Positions 12,301-23,397 of a stretch of DNA of 64,000 nt are shown piece by piece. The notes beneath the pieces are model-generated. The model worked only from the letters and a program-made list of their open reading frames with translations. It ran no database searches and was not told where the DNA came from. The stretch is from Zonotrichia leucophrys gambelii (taxonomy: Eukaryota > Chordata > Aves > Passeriformes > Passerellidae), in contig NC_088170.1 of the NCBI RefSeq assembly GCF_028769735.1, positions 56,205,585 to 56,269,584 of the forward strand, in the 5' to 3' direction. Each line of letters begins with the position of its first letter. The stretch's first letter is position 1. Made by a program: the position numbers and the translations under genes.

Positions 12301-15300
12301 TGATCCTCAGTTATATATTCACAGGCTTTTTCAAGTGTTGTTTAATACCATTCTTACTGTGCTTGTTGACTTCTGTGTGCCAGATAAGCAGAATCCGCAC
12401 AAGTCACATGAAAGAGGAACAATGTGACCAAGTCTCCTGCAGGGTCTGTGTCTACCAGAGTTTCCTCACAATGTGCTTCTGAAATAAGCACGCATTAAAA
12501 ACAGTCATGGTGGAAAGTGCTGAGCTCCTCTCCTTGTCAATGAGCAGAAGATAACTTTCTCCACTCCAGCTTCTGCAACGATCTTAAAAGATCCTTATGC
12601 TAAACCCAAATTATTAAATCATCAAAGTTACCCCTTTACTCTTTGTTTTATTTGCATCATCAACAGCGACTTCCCTTGGCAATTTTTATTTGCCACAGAG
12701 GCACTTTGAGCTGTACATGCTGACATCAAAGTACCTCAATGAATCCCCTCTAGTTCCCTCCAGTGATCAAAACTGTAACCTGATGAAGCTCTTCTAGTCC
12801 CTGAACATAAGAAAATTATGAAGCTGTCAAGAGCTCAGAAGAGAATTCATGTCGATTGCTCATGCCTTTTAGTCGCAAACAGTGTGGTCTTCAAGTGGCT
12901 CTGCTGAGCACTGCAGTGATAGACAGGTGCATAAAGAGACATAAGCACAACCATAAAATATCCACAATAGATGTAATAAATCTTCCAGAGGTTATTACTG
13001 CAGTAGCTTAGATGACCCATTTGGATTAGATACCAATACCAATGTTTAAATGGTTGACATTTGATATATCAACTCTAGGCAACGACCTACTTCCAGGAAG
13101 CTTCTTGTCTCCAGACTTTGTAATAATACCTAATAATCTAGTTGTCCTCTTCTTTGGATATATATAACTATTTATCAAATATATTTTATATAAGACAAAT
13201 ATTATTAATTATATATATGTTTTATTATCTGTATGTATGTATACTTATTCATGTTTATGTAAAAAATCAGTTCTCATTCTGTTCACCTTTATCTACTGGA
13301 CAAGGAAAATAGACTGTTAACTATGAGTACATTGATGTTTTTCAAACTGCTTCCTGAACATGTAAAGCATTCTGTGTACTAGCATTATGTATACATGCAA
13401 AAACATAGTTTAGCCTCACCACATCTTCCAAAATTGAAGGGAAGTATTTCCACTGCCTACTAACCAGGTATTTTCTTCATCTACTGTACTAATTCTTGTT
13501 TCATTAGTTATTATACAACCCCATGTGCATATAAAAATATAATTACCTCTGTATGAAGAAAGATAATTTTTAATCACTCACTTTGTAGACTGGATGATAA
13601 TATACAGTTTTTATAGCTTTTAATAAGGAGAAATGCTATGCTTTGTATAATTCTTAAACAATTTGTGTAACCCAGTTAAGGCATTGCCTCCTAACAATAG
13701 GCTGGATCTGGTTGCAGATGCCTCTACTGCAGCAATTCATGTGCAGAGCTCGTGAGGCAGCAATTGCCTGCTGGAGGCAACAGTCCCGTTGTTAATGTGA
13801 TGGGGCTAATGAAGACAATGGTAACCTTTAAAAATGTTCAGCTTCCCTGTGATGTGTATAACCTCCTGACACACGCTCGAAAATCCCTTGAATATGGCAA
13901 AAGCTATCATTATCTGACAGGAGAATGTTTTATGGGTCACCACTGAAACTAACTGATGGAAAATTGTCAGTAGTTTCTTTAAAGCTCCTTTATGCAATTC
14001 TTCAGTATTGTGCTACAAACCGTTTTTACCATGTGTGTCCTCAACTCATCTATGCTCCTAATATAACAATACCATTCACAGTGTATGACATCTCTGTAAA
14101 TGATTAATTTTAACAACTTAAAGCACTCCATGTCAGTCATGTGTCCCAAATTAAAGTTAAAAGAAACATGGGCTAAATCTCAGGTTATGAGATTACATTA
14201 TATCAAGAATGATAAAATATCCATACTGTTTTGCTCTGATTCTGCCCATCTTTCAGTCTTAGGAACATTGTCTTTTGAAGCTTGTCCTCTTTGCAGTCAT
14301 TCACTGAACCACTGGCTGGGTATGTTAGAAGATCTGGCTCACTGCTTCCTCTCCAGATACAGAACATATCACCTCTGGGATATGTACAGATTCTATTAGA
14401 GCAAAGCCTCAGGCCTGACAATATCTAGCTGCAATGATTTTCTCTAGCGAGTGAATAGTTACCCACACAGATTTAATTAACAGCAGCAGTAGAGTATTCA
14501 CTGTTATAGAACTCTGTGGTAAATTACTAATCAGAACTCCAGGCACACTGGAGGGAATAGAAAGATGAGGAAATTATGAGATCCATTTTAAACAATATGG
14601 AACAGGCATGAGCAACAGGAGCATTGTTTATATGCAATAAATGCAGTGGTGGTCTGGGAGAAAAATGCCTAGCAGACTATCGCTTACATCTTCTCCAACA
14701 GTTTCACCAGTTAAATATCTGAGGGGCTGGAGGGTGTGCTGTATGTGTGAGGGGAATGGTGATGGACATCACCATGTTTACATTAGTGGGGTTTTGACAT
14801 AAAATGTTGCAAATAATTTTTATTTTGTTATAAATGTCTAGCCTTTGCTGAGTTAAAAGGTTGGCAGTGGCAGGTAAAAAATATGTAAGCAAGGCAGAGA
14901 AGTAAGCAGCAGTGCTCTGGAGTAGAGATTAATTAAAATTACTTAAATCACAGACTTGGAATGGGCACTTCAGCTCTTTAAGAGATCTGCTGCTTTGGCA
15001 CATCTGAAATGGGCCCACCTGCCTAGTGCAATCGAGGTCACTGAAACGCTCTGAAAATGCATTTTCACTTACAGAGTGCCATTGGGACTATATGGTGCAG
15101 TTAAGCTCTGAGGATGGAATACCATAGGCTGAGCTCCAGTGGGAGACAACATATTCAGGAACTTGTAAAAGTTTCTGTGCAATTCCATCTGCTGTGAGCA
15201 AATGCAAGTCATATAAAACACAAGTGTGCAGCTTCTCTGCCTCCAACACTTACCCAAAGTCATTGCAGTGTTGTGAACAAAAACACTCTCACTGGAGCAA

Positions 15301-18300
15301 GCAGGCTGAAGTTTTGGATCTGTGAAGGCTTTTATGTGAAGTGAAGGAAAGGTTACTTTCTGCACATGTTCAGAGCACAATTTTCTGATGTATATTTTCC
15401 AAAACACAAGGAAAATCATTGGAACTTTGGATACCATTTAAGATATGAATGGAAAGTTCTTGCTCTCTCTCTCTCTCCCTTTCTGTCCCAGATCATGCTT
15501 ATAAATTGTTTTTTCAGTTTTAAATACTTTAAGTCAGTTTTCTACAATTTTTTTTTAACATATACAAGGAATCATCTCACTTAGAATTTTGAAAATTTTT
15601 ATGCTGGCAGCTTTCAATATCTGTGCAATATTGATTAAAGAGGAAAGAAATTCACAGCCCACATGTTGTATTCTGCAAACTAAATTGATCCTTTGCCACT
15701 TCACCTCCATATTATGAATTCACAATGGGCAAATATTACCTATGTGCTCCTGCCAGAGTAACAATTTTTAAATTATTAAAGGAGTATAAAGTTTAGGCTT
15801 TCAACATTACATTCAGCATGGATGTATCACCAATATGGGAAGGACCCTCTTCTCTTGTCTTCGAATACAATGAGAGATTTACAAATTGCCATATATTTGC
15901 AGTCTGGTAAATTAATCCAACAGCCAGCAATTGGCTACAAGTGTTTTCATTGTTAATGGCTGGTAGAATATACTAATATAGTGAGCAGGGTGGGGTAATC
16001 TTTGCTTCTATAATCCAAGTGGACAGAGTTAGGAGATGGAATGGTCTCTTTTTCAGGTGAGCATCTTATTTCAGATCAGTAACCAACTAATCCCCATGAA
16101 TTTCATCATTTGCAATTATGTGAGCTTGCTCTAGGTACTACCACCTCTGTGTGTGTGTGTCTGCCTGTCTGTCAAACTTTAGGGAAGAGAATACAGAATT
16201 GGTTCTACTCAAAAAGCAAAACCAAATTTATTCACAGTCAGAAACCTTAGTCAGCTCTTCAGCTGATGCCAGACATCAGAAACTCATTAAACCAATGGGA
16301 TGCTTATAAAAAGAGAGTTTAGGAATGTTATTTTTAAAATTAGTTCAAAATTAGAAGAAGCTGAGGGACACTAGTCTTCTAGAAATTGCAAATTGCCAGC
16401 AAGTCCACGTCATGATTGACCCTTACTAACCTTAGATTTGCTTAAAATAATGAGAAGTACATTTATATAGAAGACTAAATAGCAACTTTGGGCAAGATAA
16501 AGAAATTTCACAGAGGAAATAAAAAGCTTGCATAGACAGTTAAACAGCTAGACATTTACATGCCTTACTTCATACGCCGTCTAAATAATGCTACAACAGC
16601 AAAGAATGCAAATAGAATTGGAGCTTGCAGGTCATTGCACATTTCAAATTTCTCCATTTCCATTTCAGCACAAAGTGCTAAAATCTTTTGTACTGAAGCA
16701 CAGCTAGAATTCCCAGTGCTTGTTGATACTGAAAATATTTATCTTAATCATGGTGTTTAATAAATAACTGGCAGCATATCAAAGCAAACAAAATACTGAA
16801 TACTTTATTCAGGACATCTGAAAAGATGATTTTTTAAAGCAACTCCTGCATTTTCTTAGAATTTTTATTCACAATGATCATTTGGTTCTTCCGTATCTGC
16901 ATTAGAGAAAATAAAAATAAGTGAAATAAAGAGGATATGGGTAAAGCCTGTAGAGATTTTTATTGAGTGTAGGAAAGTCACACAAAGAAAACAAGAAACT
17001 ATTGCAAGAGTACCACACACAGGCAGATGAAAATAAAGCTGTGGAAACAGCAATACTCATTATGCACTTGGCTGATTGTGCACCCATTCTGTTGTTTTGG
17101 AAATGGATCCAATATATTTGTTCCACTAGAGAGTTTTCTGTTGGTGAATACATAAAATTAAAATGTTTCCAAAAGTATCTAGAATTTTTTTTTCAATCAT
17201 ACATGTTGGCATTCTTTTGAACAGTTGTGCTTTATCTCTGAACCAATTTTCACATTTTGCTGCCAACTATTATTGCTCTTGTCTCCCATGGTTCTGTTGA
17301 ACTCCCATCTTCCACCTAACCTTTCCTTTGTGGCTTACATCTCTAGTACAGCTTGTCATTGATTTTTTTACTTTATCTTTACAATATCCAGCTCTTTTCG
17401 ACTTTCGACCCACTTTGTTTTTTTTGCTTTTTTTTTTTTTTGTACCAGGAGAGGAAAAAGCCAGCTTGTGGACTTTTCAGTAATTAGAATTTTATATCTT
17501 CATCCAACTCAAGCAAAAATACCACAAGATGTACCATACTTATATGCAGCAGTAATATTTACTGATAAGAATAGTCCCGTTGACTTTCTGGTGAAGCTGA
17601 GGGACCATTAACATAAATGAAGATTGCAAGGTCAGAATCTGACTTGGGTGAGAATCTCCAGTGTTTAAAAGACTGCCTTGTGCATCAAATACTCCACTTT
17701 TGTGGGGAAAAAAAATGCAAATCTGTTCTTTATTATTGCACATAAATAACATAGAATGTTCATGCTATATCTTATTTTCATTTTATTTTTGCAGATTCAA
17801 AGCAAGAAACAAAGCCCAAATCAAAGAAATTACTCTGATTTCTTTATTTTCTTTTTCCTATTTGATAATATTCCACATTTAGGTTACTCACAATAACCTT
17901 TTGTTGAGAATTAGTTAACCTTTGTATTTTCTTTGCTCAGTAGGAATCACCAAAGAATCAAGAAAAAAAAAATTTTTGTGTGATTCACATGCCAGATAGT
18001 CTTTTAGGGGACTAATGAATTTAAAGTAAATTAGGAGGGGGTTTGGAAGGACTCCCCCAAGACTTCTGTGTGGATGGTGCAGCATAGTAGAAAGATGAAA
18101 GCATTCAAATTTCAAATGAAGCACCACAGGTAGAGAGACTCTGCATGAATTTTAAATATATATTCCTTGTGATGGTGTGCTAATTAAATATTTTTTTAAG
18201 TGCATTGGGTTTATTACAGGACACAGCTGAATGCGAATATCTATACAGTGAGTTAGGAGCAGAGATTGCATAAGCAATGGCTCCTGCTGTCCAAGAGTTT

Positions 18301-18800
18301 TCATGACAGCACATTGAATCCAGCTTGAAATTCAACTACAGAAGTACAGTGAGGATGGTGTTGCTGAGTTGGAGGAGCTCAGGAACATCAGAGCTGGTGC
18401 ATTTCTGTCTAATGATCTGAATTACAGGCTTTCACAGTTCCAGTGTCTCCTGGATTCTGTTAACATCACAAGTTTTGCACTGACAAAAGATGTTCATATT
18501 AGCTCTCCTGATTCAAAAGGAGCACAGAGCAAAGAAATACAGCAGTGATAGACTACAGCTGGATATACACCTGCAGAAGAAAAGGCATGAAAAAACACAA
18601 ACTCAATCTGTGTCAGCCTCCAACAGGTTGAGAAACAACCTGCTCTGGGGTGCTTACACAGAAGATGGTTGTACAGCAAAAGTTAAAATTAAACTGAAAT
18701 AAAAGGTAAAAGTAACAAGTACAGCCTCTTACCTTGCTCAGCAGAAGAAAAGGTAATGTCATAGGAGAGTAGCCAATTATAACTGTGCAATAAATCTGGT
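9336..18800. other. AT-rich unique sequence, no gene recognised
   Basis: About 9.5 kb without a gene or dispersed repeat I can recognise. Open frames reach at most about 120 codons (15069-15437 minus) and none has a recognisable domain. Contains a compound dinucleotide repeat at 10455-10514, a short TG run near 16147, a T-rich run near 17415-17442 and AT-rich stretches near 13150-13260. Confidence 0.5.
10455..10514 (+). repeat. (AT)n and (TG)n dinucleotide repeats
   Basis: A short AT run at 10455-10469 is followed, after 24 bp, by an uninterrupted TG run at about 10494-10514. Confidence 0.9.
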
Positions 18801-20055
18801 CTGTATGCCCAAAAAGGAGCACAGAGGCCAGTGGGGGAACCCAAATAATGCCTTGGCCCAGCTTCTCCCAGAAAAGTCACAAAATCCATCAAGCCATGAA
18901 GGGACAATCTCCACAGACCCAGACAGGAGAACAAGGAGAGGAGGGAACCCAAATTGAGGTCTCAGAGGAAGTAACACACTGCCAAGGCCCTTCCCAGGGC
19001 TCCTACAGGTCAGCTGCAGTCTCGTTGCCCAGAGATGAAACCTATCACCAGAGGTAAACATCAGAGTAACTTTTGGACTGAAGGGTTATTGCCCAGAGGC
19101 ATGGGACATGTAATGTGCTGCAGGGGAAGAACACTTGGGGATTGCATAAGATTTATTACAGGAAGTTAAGGGTGGAATTAAAGGTGGGAAAATAGAGGAA
19201 TCAAGGTGGCTTGAGGAGGAAGCACAGTGGGAAACTTAAGAGGGAAGTAGGGATTTTTCCATGTAAATAATTTGCTGTTTGGTAGACCTGCTTGTCCGTG
19301 CCCTGCATCTGATCTGCACAGACTTTCCTGTTTTGTTGCTAAGTTCCTTTCTACTCTTTTCCAGATGAGGGACTCTCATGTGCCTCTGTGACTGCAGGCA
19401 GACACAGGCTGGAGGTGGAAGCATCTGCCAAGAGCCCAGGGGTGGATGCAGTGCCAGAAACTGGAGTGGGACCTCGGGTCTCAGGGACACAGGTGTCTGT
19501 GTCCAAGACATCCACAGATGGCTGCCAGCCACTGGAGCTAGTGTGTACACTGTGTGTGTGAGTGCCAGCAAAGATCAGACCAGGCGAGCCACCAAGTCAG
19601 TGTGGTGATCTGAGAGCTTGGGAGTCTCTATGAGAAAGATATGGATGGGTTGTGGGGTGGTTATTGGGGATCAGGGGAGTTTCAAATGGTTCTTTGTGTA
19701 CGTGTGCATCTGTGAGGGCATTTGTACCAGCAGCTAGAGCATGTGGCCTCAGGAGTTTGTGTGTCCAGGTGCTGGCTGGGAGTGTAAGCCCAGCTGGTGG
19801 GGAAGGGTTTATGCACACATACATACCCTCAGTAACAGATCTTCCTGCTCTGCAGAGAGGAAAGCAGAATGGGGCCATTGCTTTCTCTGCTGTGTGTAAG
19901 TGCTCTGTGTCTCTCTCTGTATTGATCTGTACAGACCACTGTAGATTTAAATGCAGTGTAGACATGTTTGTGTCTGTTCCTGGTGTGCGTAGGGATTATA
20001 TGCTCAGTCTCACTACTGATGAACCTGGGGACATGAAGCTGTGACAGTTTCATCT
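18800..20055. other. Unclassified GC-richer, possibly repeat-derived block
   Basis: This block is less AT-rich than its surroundings and has overlapping open frames of 70-130 codons on both strands (for example 19652-20044 plus and 19597-19965 minus). It is rich in TGTGTG-like motifs and pyrimidine-AG sites such as CTTTTCCAG at 19357-19365. It reads like an old LTR or other dispersed repeat, but I found no matching termini, target duplication or coding domain. It could also be a non-coding exon region. Confidence 0.35.
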
Positions 20056-20429
20056 CTCTTGAGCTGCCAGATTTGTCCTTAATCTACTAACAGAAGTATA
20101 TTGAGCAAATATTCTTTTCCCTTTTACCTAGGGAAGGGAGAGCAGGACTGGAAATTATTAAATATCACTTGAACAAATACAAGAAGGAAGAAAGTCAGTA
20201 AAGAACAAAAAATTACATCTTATCTATTTATAAAATGTAGTGACAGTGATGTGGCTTCCTAGAAATTCTGTATTGATTGAGTTTATAACAGAATATAATC
20301 CCTGCAATAATCCCTTTCCCCTCATCTGGCTGGCTTGGTAGTAGTAAGGTGATAAACATAATCTTTCATTTCAGGTGGTTTTAACTGCTTGAAGAACTTC
20401 TGCTGGAGATTTCCCTGTCCAGCTTCTGG

Positions 20430-21430
20430 TGATGTTTTTTACCAGGTTGTCCACTAACAGCTCCTCCTCTTTTCATTCTTTTCCTTGGCAAATTTATGTT
20501 TGCTAGGACTTTTGCTTTAGTCACAATGCCAAACCTTTCCAGCTTCTCACTTTACACTGCTGCTAGCAGAGGCTCATGGGATCCAATTACTGCAGATCCT
20601 GCTTTCCAGTAATAGAGCTGTTAGTTCTGTGCACTGTACATGGTATCTATTGAATTCTGCAGAGACATCTGAATTCAAAGGCTTGAATTCTTCATTCTGT
20701 TACTGCTGTTTGAGCTTCACCTGTTTCACACTGTTCATGCTCTTGAGAACACAATATTTCTAAGAAGTTCCTTTTTTTCCTTCCCTTGGATCTACTAAAG
20801 TTGTTCTTGTCTTTCCAGGTTGTATTTTGGACTGTGAGCACTGCTAGTATGAGGGCAATTCTTTGGATTTCTGTTTCAAGTTTCCTGTCTTTCATGGTAG
20901 TAGTACCAAGGTACTTGAATAAGTCCCTCCATTCAACTTTCTTGCTTTTGATATTTATTTCTTTTTCAGAGTCAGTAATCTTCATTGTCATTGCACTGCT
21001 ATTTTTTGTCCTGATCTCCATACCATACGTCGTGGCTGTGCTTCCCATCTTTGTCATTGCTTTTCCATGCACTGGTCCCATTCTTCCTATCAAATCTACA
21101 TCATCTTCAAAGGATAGATTACCTGTATTATTACTACCTCTAACTGATAGCACTCCTTCAAAGTTTTCAGAGTCCTTTGACAAGGAAACTATTGAAGAGA
21201 TGTGGCAATAGGAGACATCACTTTCTTACACCAGCTGTTATATGGAACTACTTACTCAGTGTGTCGCCTTTAAGGACTTTATCCCTGCACTGTAATAAAG
21301 GATTTCAATGGTTGTCACTGTTCTTTTGCTAATGTTGAGTGTCTTCATCACAGTCTATAGTATTCATTGCCATGAATGATCAAATGATCTATTGAAGCCT
21401 GTGAAGTCACAGTGTAGTTCTATTTCATAT
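20430..21430 (-). mobile_element. Decayed non-LTR retrotransposon, reverse transcriptase part (not CR1; RTE-like?)
   Basis: Minus-strand translation gives reverse transcriptase pieces in the right order, in shifting frames. First comes DFTGFNRSFDHSW (complement of about 21369-21410), fitting RT motif A (D-F-x-K-A-F-D). Then come an NISKR..TIEILY-like helix and NLSFEDDVDLIGRM near 21100, the catalytic FADD box with Ala to Glu. Next are YGMEI, an FKYLG block and a TTWKDKN block within the open frame 20692-21183. Below 20692 there is HEPLLAAV..EKLERFGIVTK and a basic RKRMKRGG segment, matching the usual C-terminal extension of APE-type LINEs. Several stops and frame changes show it is dead and old. 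The pattern differs from CR1. The clade (RTE, R4 or other) is my inference. Confidence 0.72.
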
Positions 21431-21557
21431 TCTCAGTATTTTCTGCTAAATTTCTTAAGGTGAATGTCTGATCTATTGTACTTGGCGTCATTCTAAAACT
21501 TCCTTCTTCCTCCTCAGGTAATGTCTTTGGCAGATCAGGTAGACATGGAACATATTC

Positions 21558-21848
21558 TCAAGATCTATTTTCAGTGAGTAATGCCCTTACAGCATTATGA
21601 TATGTGCGAAGCTTGTGAATTGCAATAATGGCAGTATCTGCCTTGCTTTTTTTGTAAATGCATAGCTTTTCCTGACAGGGATTTTCCCAAGCAATTTCCT
21701 TGAGAAGTCTAAGGATGGAAAAAATCCATTCTGAGTCTTTTTCAGTTCCTATTGATGTTAAGTCAGCATTTACTTCATAGTCACACAAAATCTTGCACCA
21801 CTCCCACAACCTGCCTGAAACTGCTTTGGCTTCCTTTTTGGAAGGCAT
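21558..21848 (-). pseudogene. Possible upstream part of the same LINE
   Basis: A 96-codon open frame lies just upstream, on the same strand, of the RT remnant. It is charged and rich in Lys, Glu and Trp (for example RLWEWCKILCDYEVNADL) and would fit the linker between endonuclease and RT in a LINE. I recognise no domain, so the link rests on position and strand only. Confidence 0.3.
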
Positions 21849-22579
21849 ACATTTTTGTGATAAAATATAAATACACTACCTCATTGTTAAGTTGATGGCA
21901 AAATATTTTTCTTCCTGCTTTCTGTATCCTGTTGTGTGTGTATCTATATGATTTTAACTTTTGGTACTGCTCCTTATCCTGAGCAGCTTTCCTGTGGTTC
22001 TCTTTTTCCTACAAGTATCTGAACCAGCCATCTTACTGCTGTTAAATTTATCACACTAAATGATTTGTTCATATTCAATTTCCTAGGAGGAGTGCTTAAT
22101 TTTTTGGTAGAATTTAATGTATTGATTTTTTTCCAGTAACATGCTTGGCAATCTCATCTTGGTCAGGACCTTGTCCATGGGCTTTTCATGACATCTTAAT
22201 GGGTAGCTTATCCTGGCTCACTTTTGGTCTTCAAGAGTAGAGGTAATAAAGCCTATGGTCATAAATAGAGGACTACCTAAGAATCAAGTCTTCAGACTAT
22301 TATTTTTTATCCAGTGATACCAGTCCTTTTGTTAGCAAGGCAAAACAATGTGGAGCTGAGATCAAATCAGCATGCTGCATTGCAGAAGCTTAACCCTAAT
22401 TTATTTCCTGTGAAGTCTAGCAGAGCTTCCAAAGGACTCAGGTTCTGTAACTCTCCATATAAATGATTAGAGACATTCATAAAGGGAAAAATTTTAGTAA
22501 TTTCTTCCCATTTAAAGGTGAAGTATCAAGAACTTCCCTCTTGATATGAGATTTTTTTACAGCAAGAGCAGTCATTCAC

Positions 22580-22738
22580 TGGAATACCCTTCCCTGTGGC
22601 ATCGCTGGAGGTTTTCAAGATGTAATTGGATCAGGTGCTAGATAATGTCATCTAGATTCTCTTTCCCATCAAAGGTTGGACCAGGTGATCTTCTGAGGTC
22701 CCTTCAAACTTGGGCTGTTCTATAATTCTATAATTCTA
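22580..22738 (+). mobile_element. CR1 LINE, extreme 3' tail
   Basis: A short CR1 3' end: GGAATACCCTTCCCTGTGGC, CTGGAGGTTTTCAAGATG, GTTGGACCAGGTGATCTTCTG, AGGTCCCTTCAAACTTGGGC, ending in the repeated octamer-like tail CTATAATTCTATAATTCTA. No coding part remains. Confidence 0.9.
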
Positions 22739-23318
22739 ATATAAACAAGAATAGAAAAATTTATTTGTTTTACAGCAGTTAATTACTGAAGAATTCTGAT
22801 GCTTTAATTTTATTTAGAAAGAAATAGCATTTCCCAATTTAAAAGTGGCCCAAGATGTGAGGACTCAGCTGTTTTATGTACCTTCATTATGAATATTAAC
22901 TTGATGACCTTTACGTTACATTAAGTTTCCATGGGATCCAAATAAAAGGTATTGCCCCTATAGACTTTCAGGATCAGGTTCTGTAGTATTTTTTCTTGCC
23001 TTGAACCAGTCATTGCAAGTTACCTTAGACATCTTCAGTTGCCTTCCTTGCCTCTTAATAAGGATCAAGGAAAATTAAAAGTTAGTGTGGAGCAGCACAG
23101 CTGCATGCTAGAGATACATCCCGCATGAGCAACAAGTTGTTTGGTTTTTTGGTAAATAAATACAAATGTTTGTGGTTTTTAGTAATTTCATCGTAAGTAT
23201 TGTAAATGAGGTGGAAAACTTGAATCCTGTGAAGGTTTTTAAAATTTATTTCAACTGCCTTAGTTAATAACAAAATTATTATTCTGGATATTTTCTGATT
23301 TACATAAATTGCAAATGA

Positions 23319-23397
23319 CTTAGAGGTCATTTGTAATGACCTCTAAGAAAAAGTATGAATTCTGTACCTATTCACACACCTAAGAGTAGGTACAGAA
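23319..23397 (+). repeat. Two adjacent inverted repeats (hairpins)
   Basis: The first hairpin has a perfect 13-bp arm, CTTAGAGGTCATT (23319-23331) and its complement at 23335-23347, with a 3-nt loop. Twelve bases later the second has 14-bp arms, TTCTGTACCTATTC (23360-23373) and GAGTAGGTACAGAA (23384-23397), with one mismatch and a 10-nt loop. No coding region is nearby. It could be part of a small foldback element or chance palindromes. Confidence 0.8.

Noticed and set aside
20786..21211. 141-codon hydrophobic plus-strand frame that looks like a membrane protein
   Set aside because: Antisense of the LINE reverse transcriptase. The hydrophobicity comes from reading Lys/Glu-rich codons backwards.
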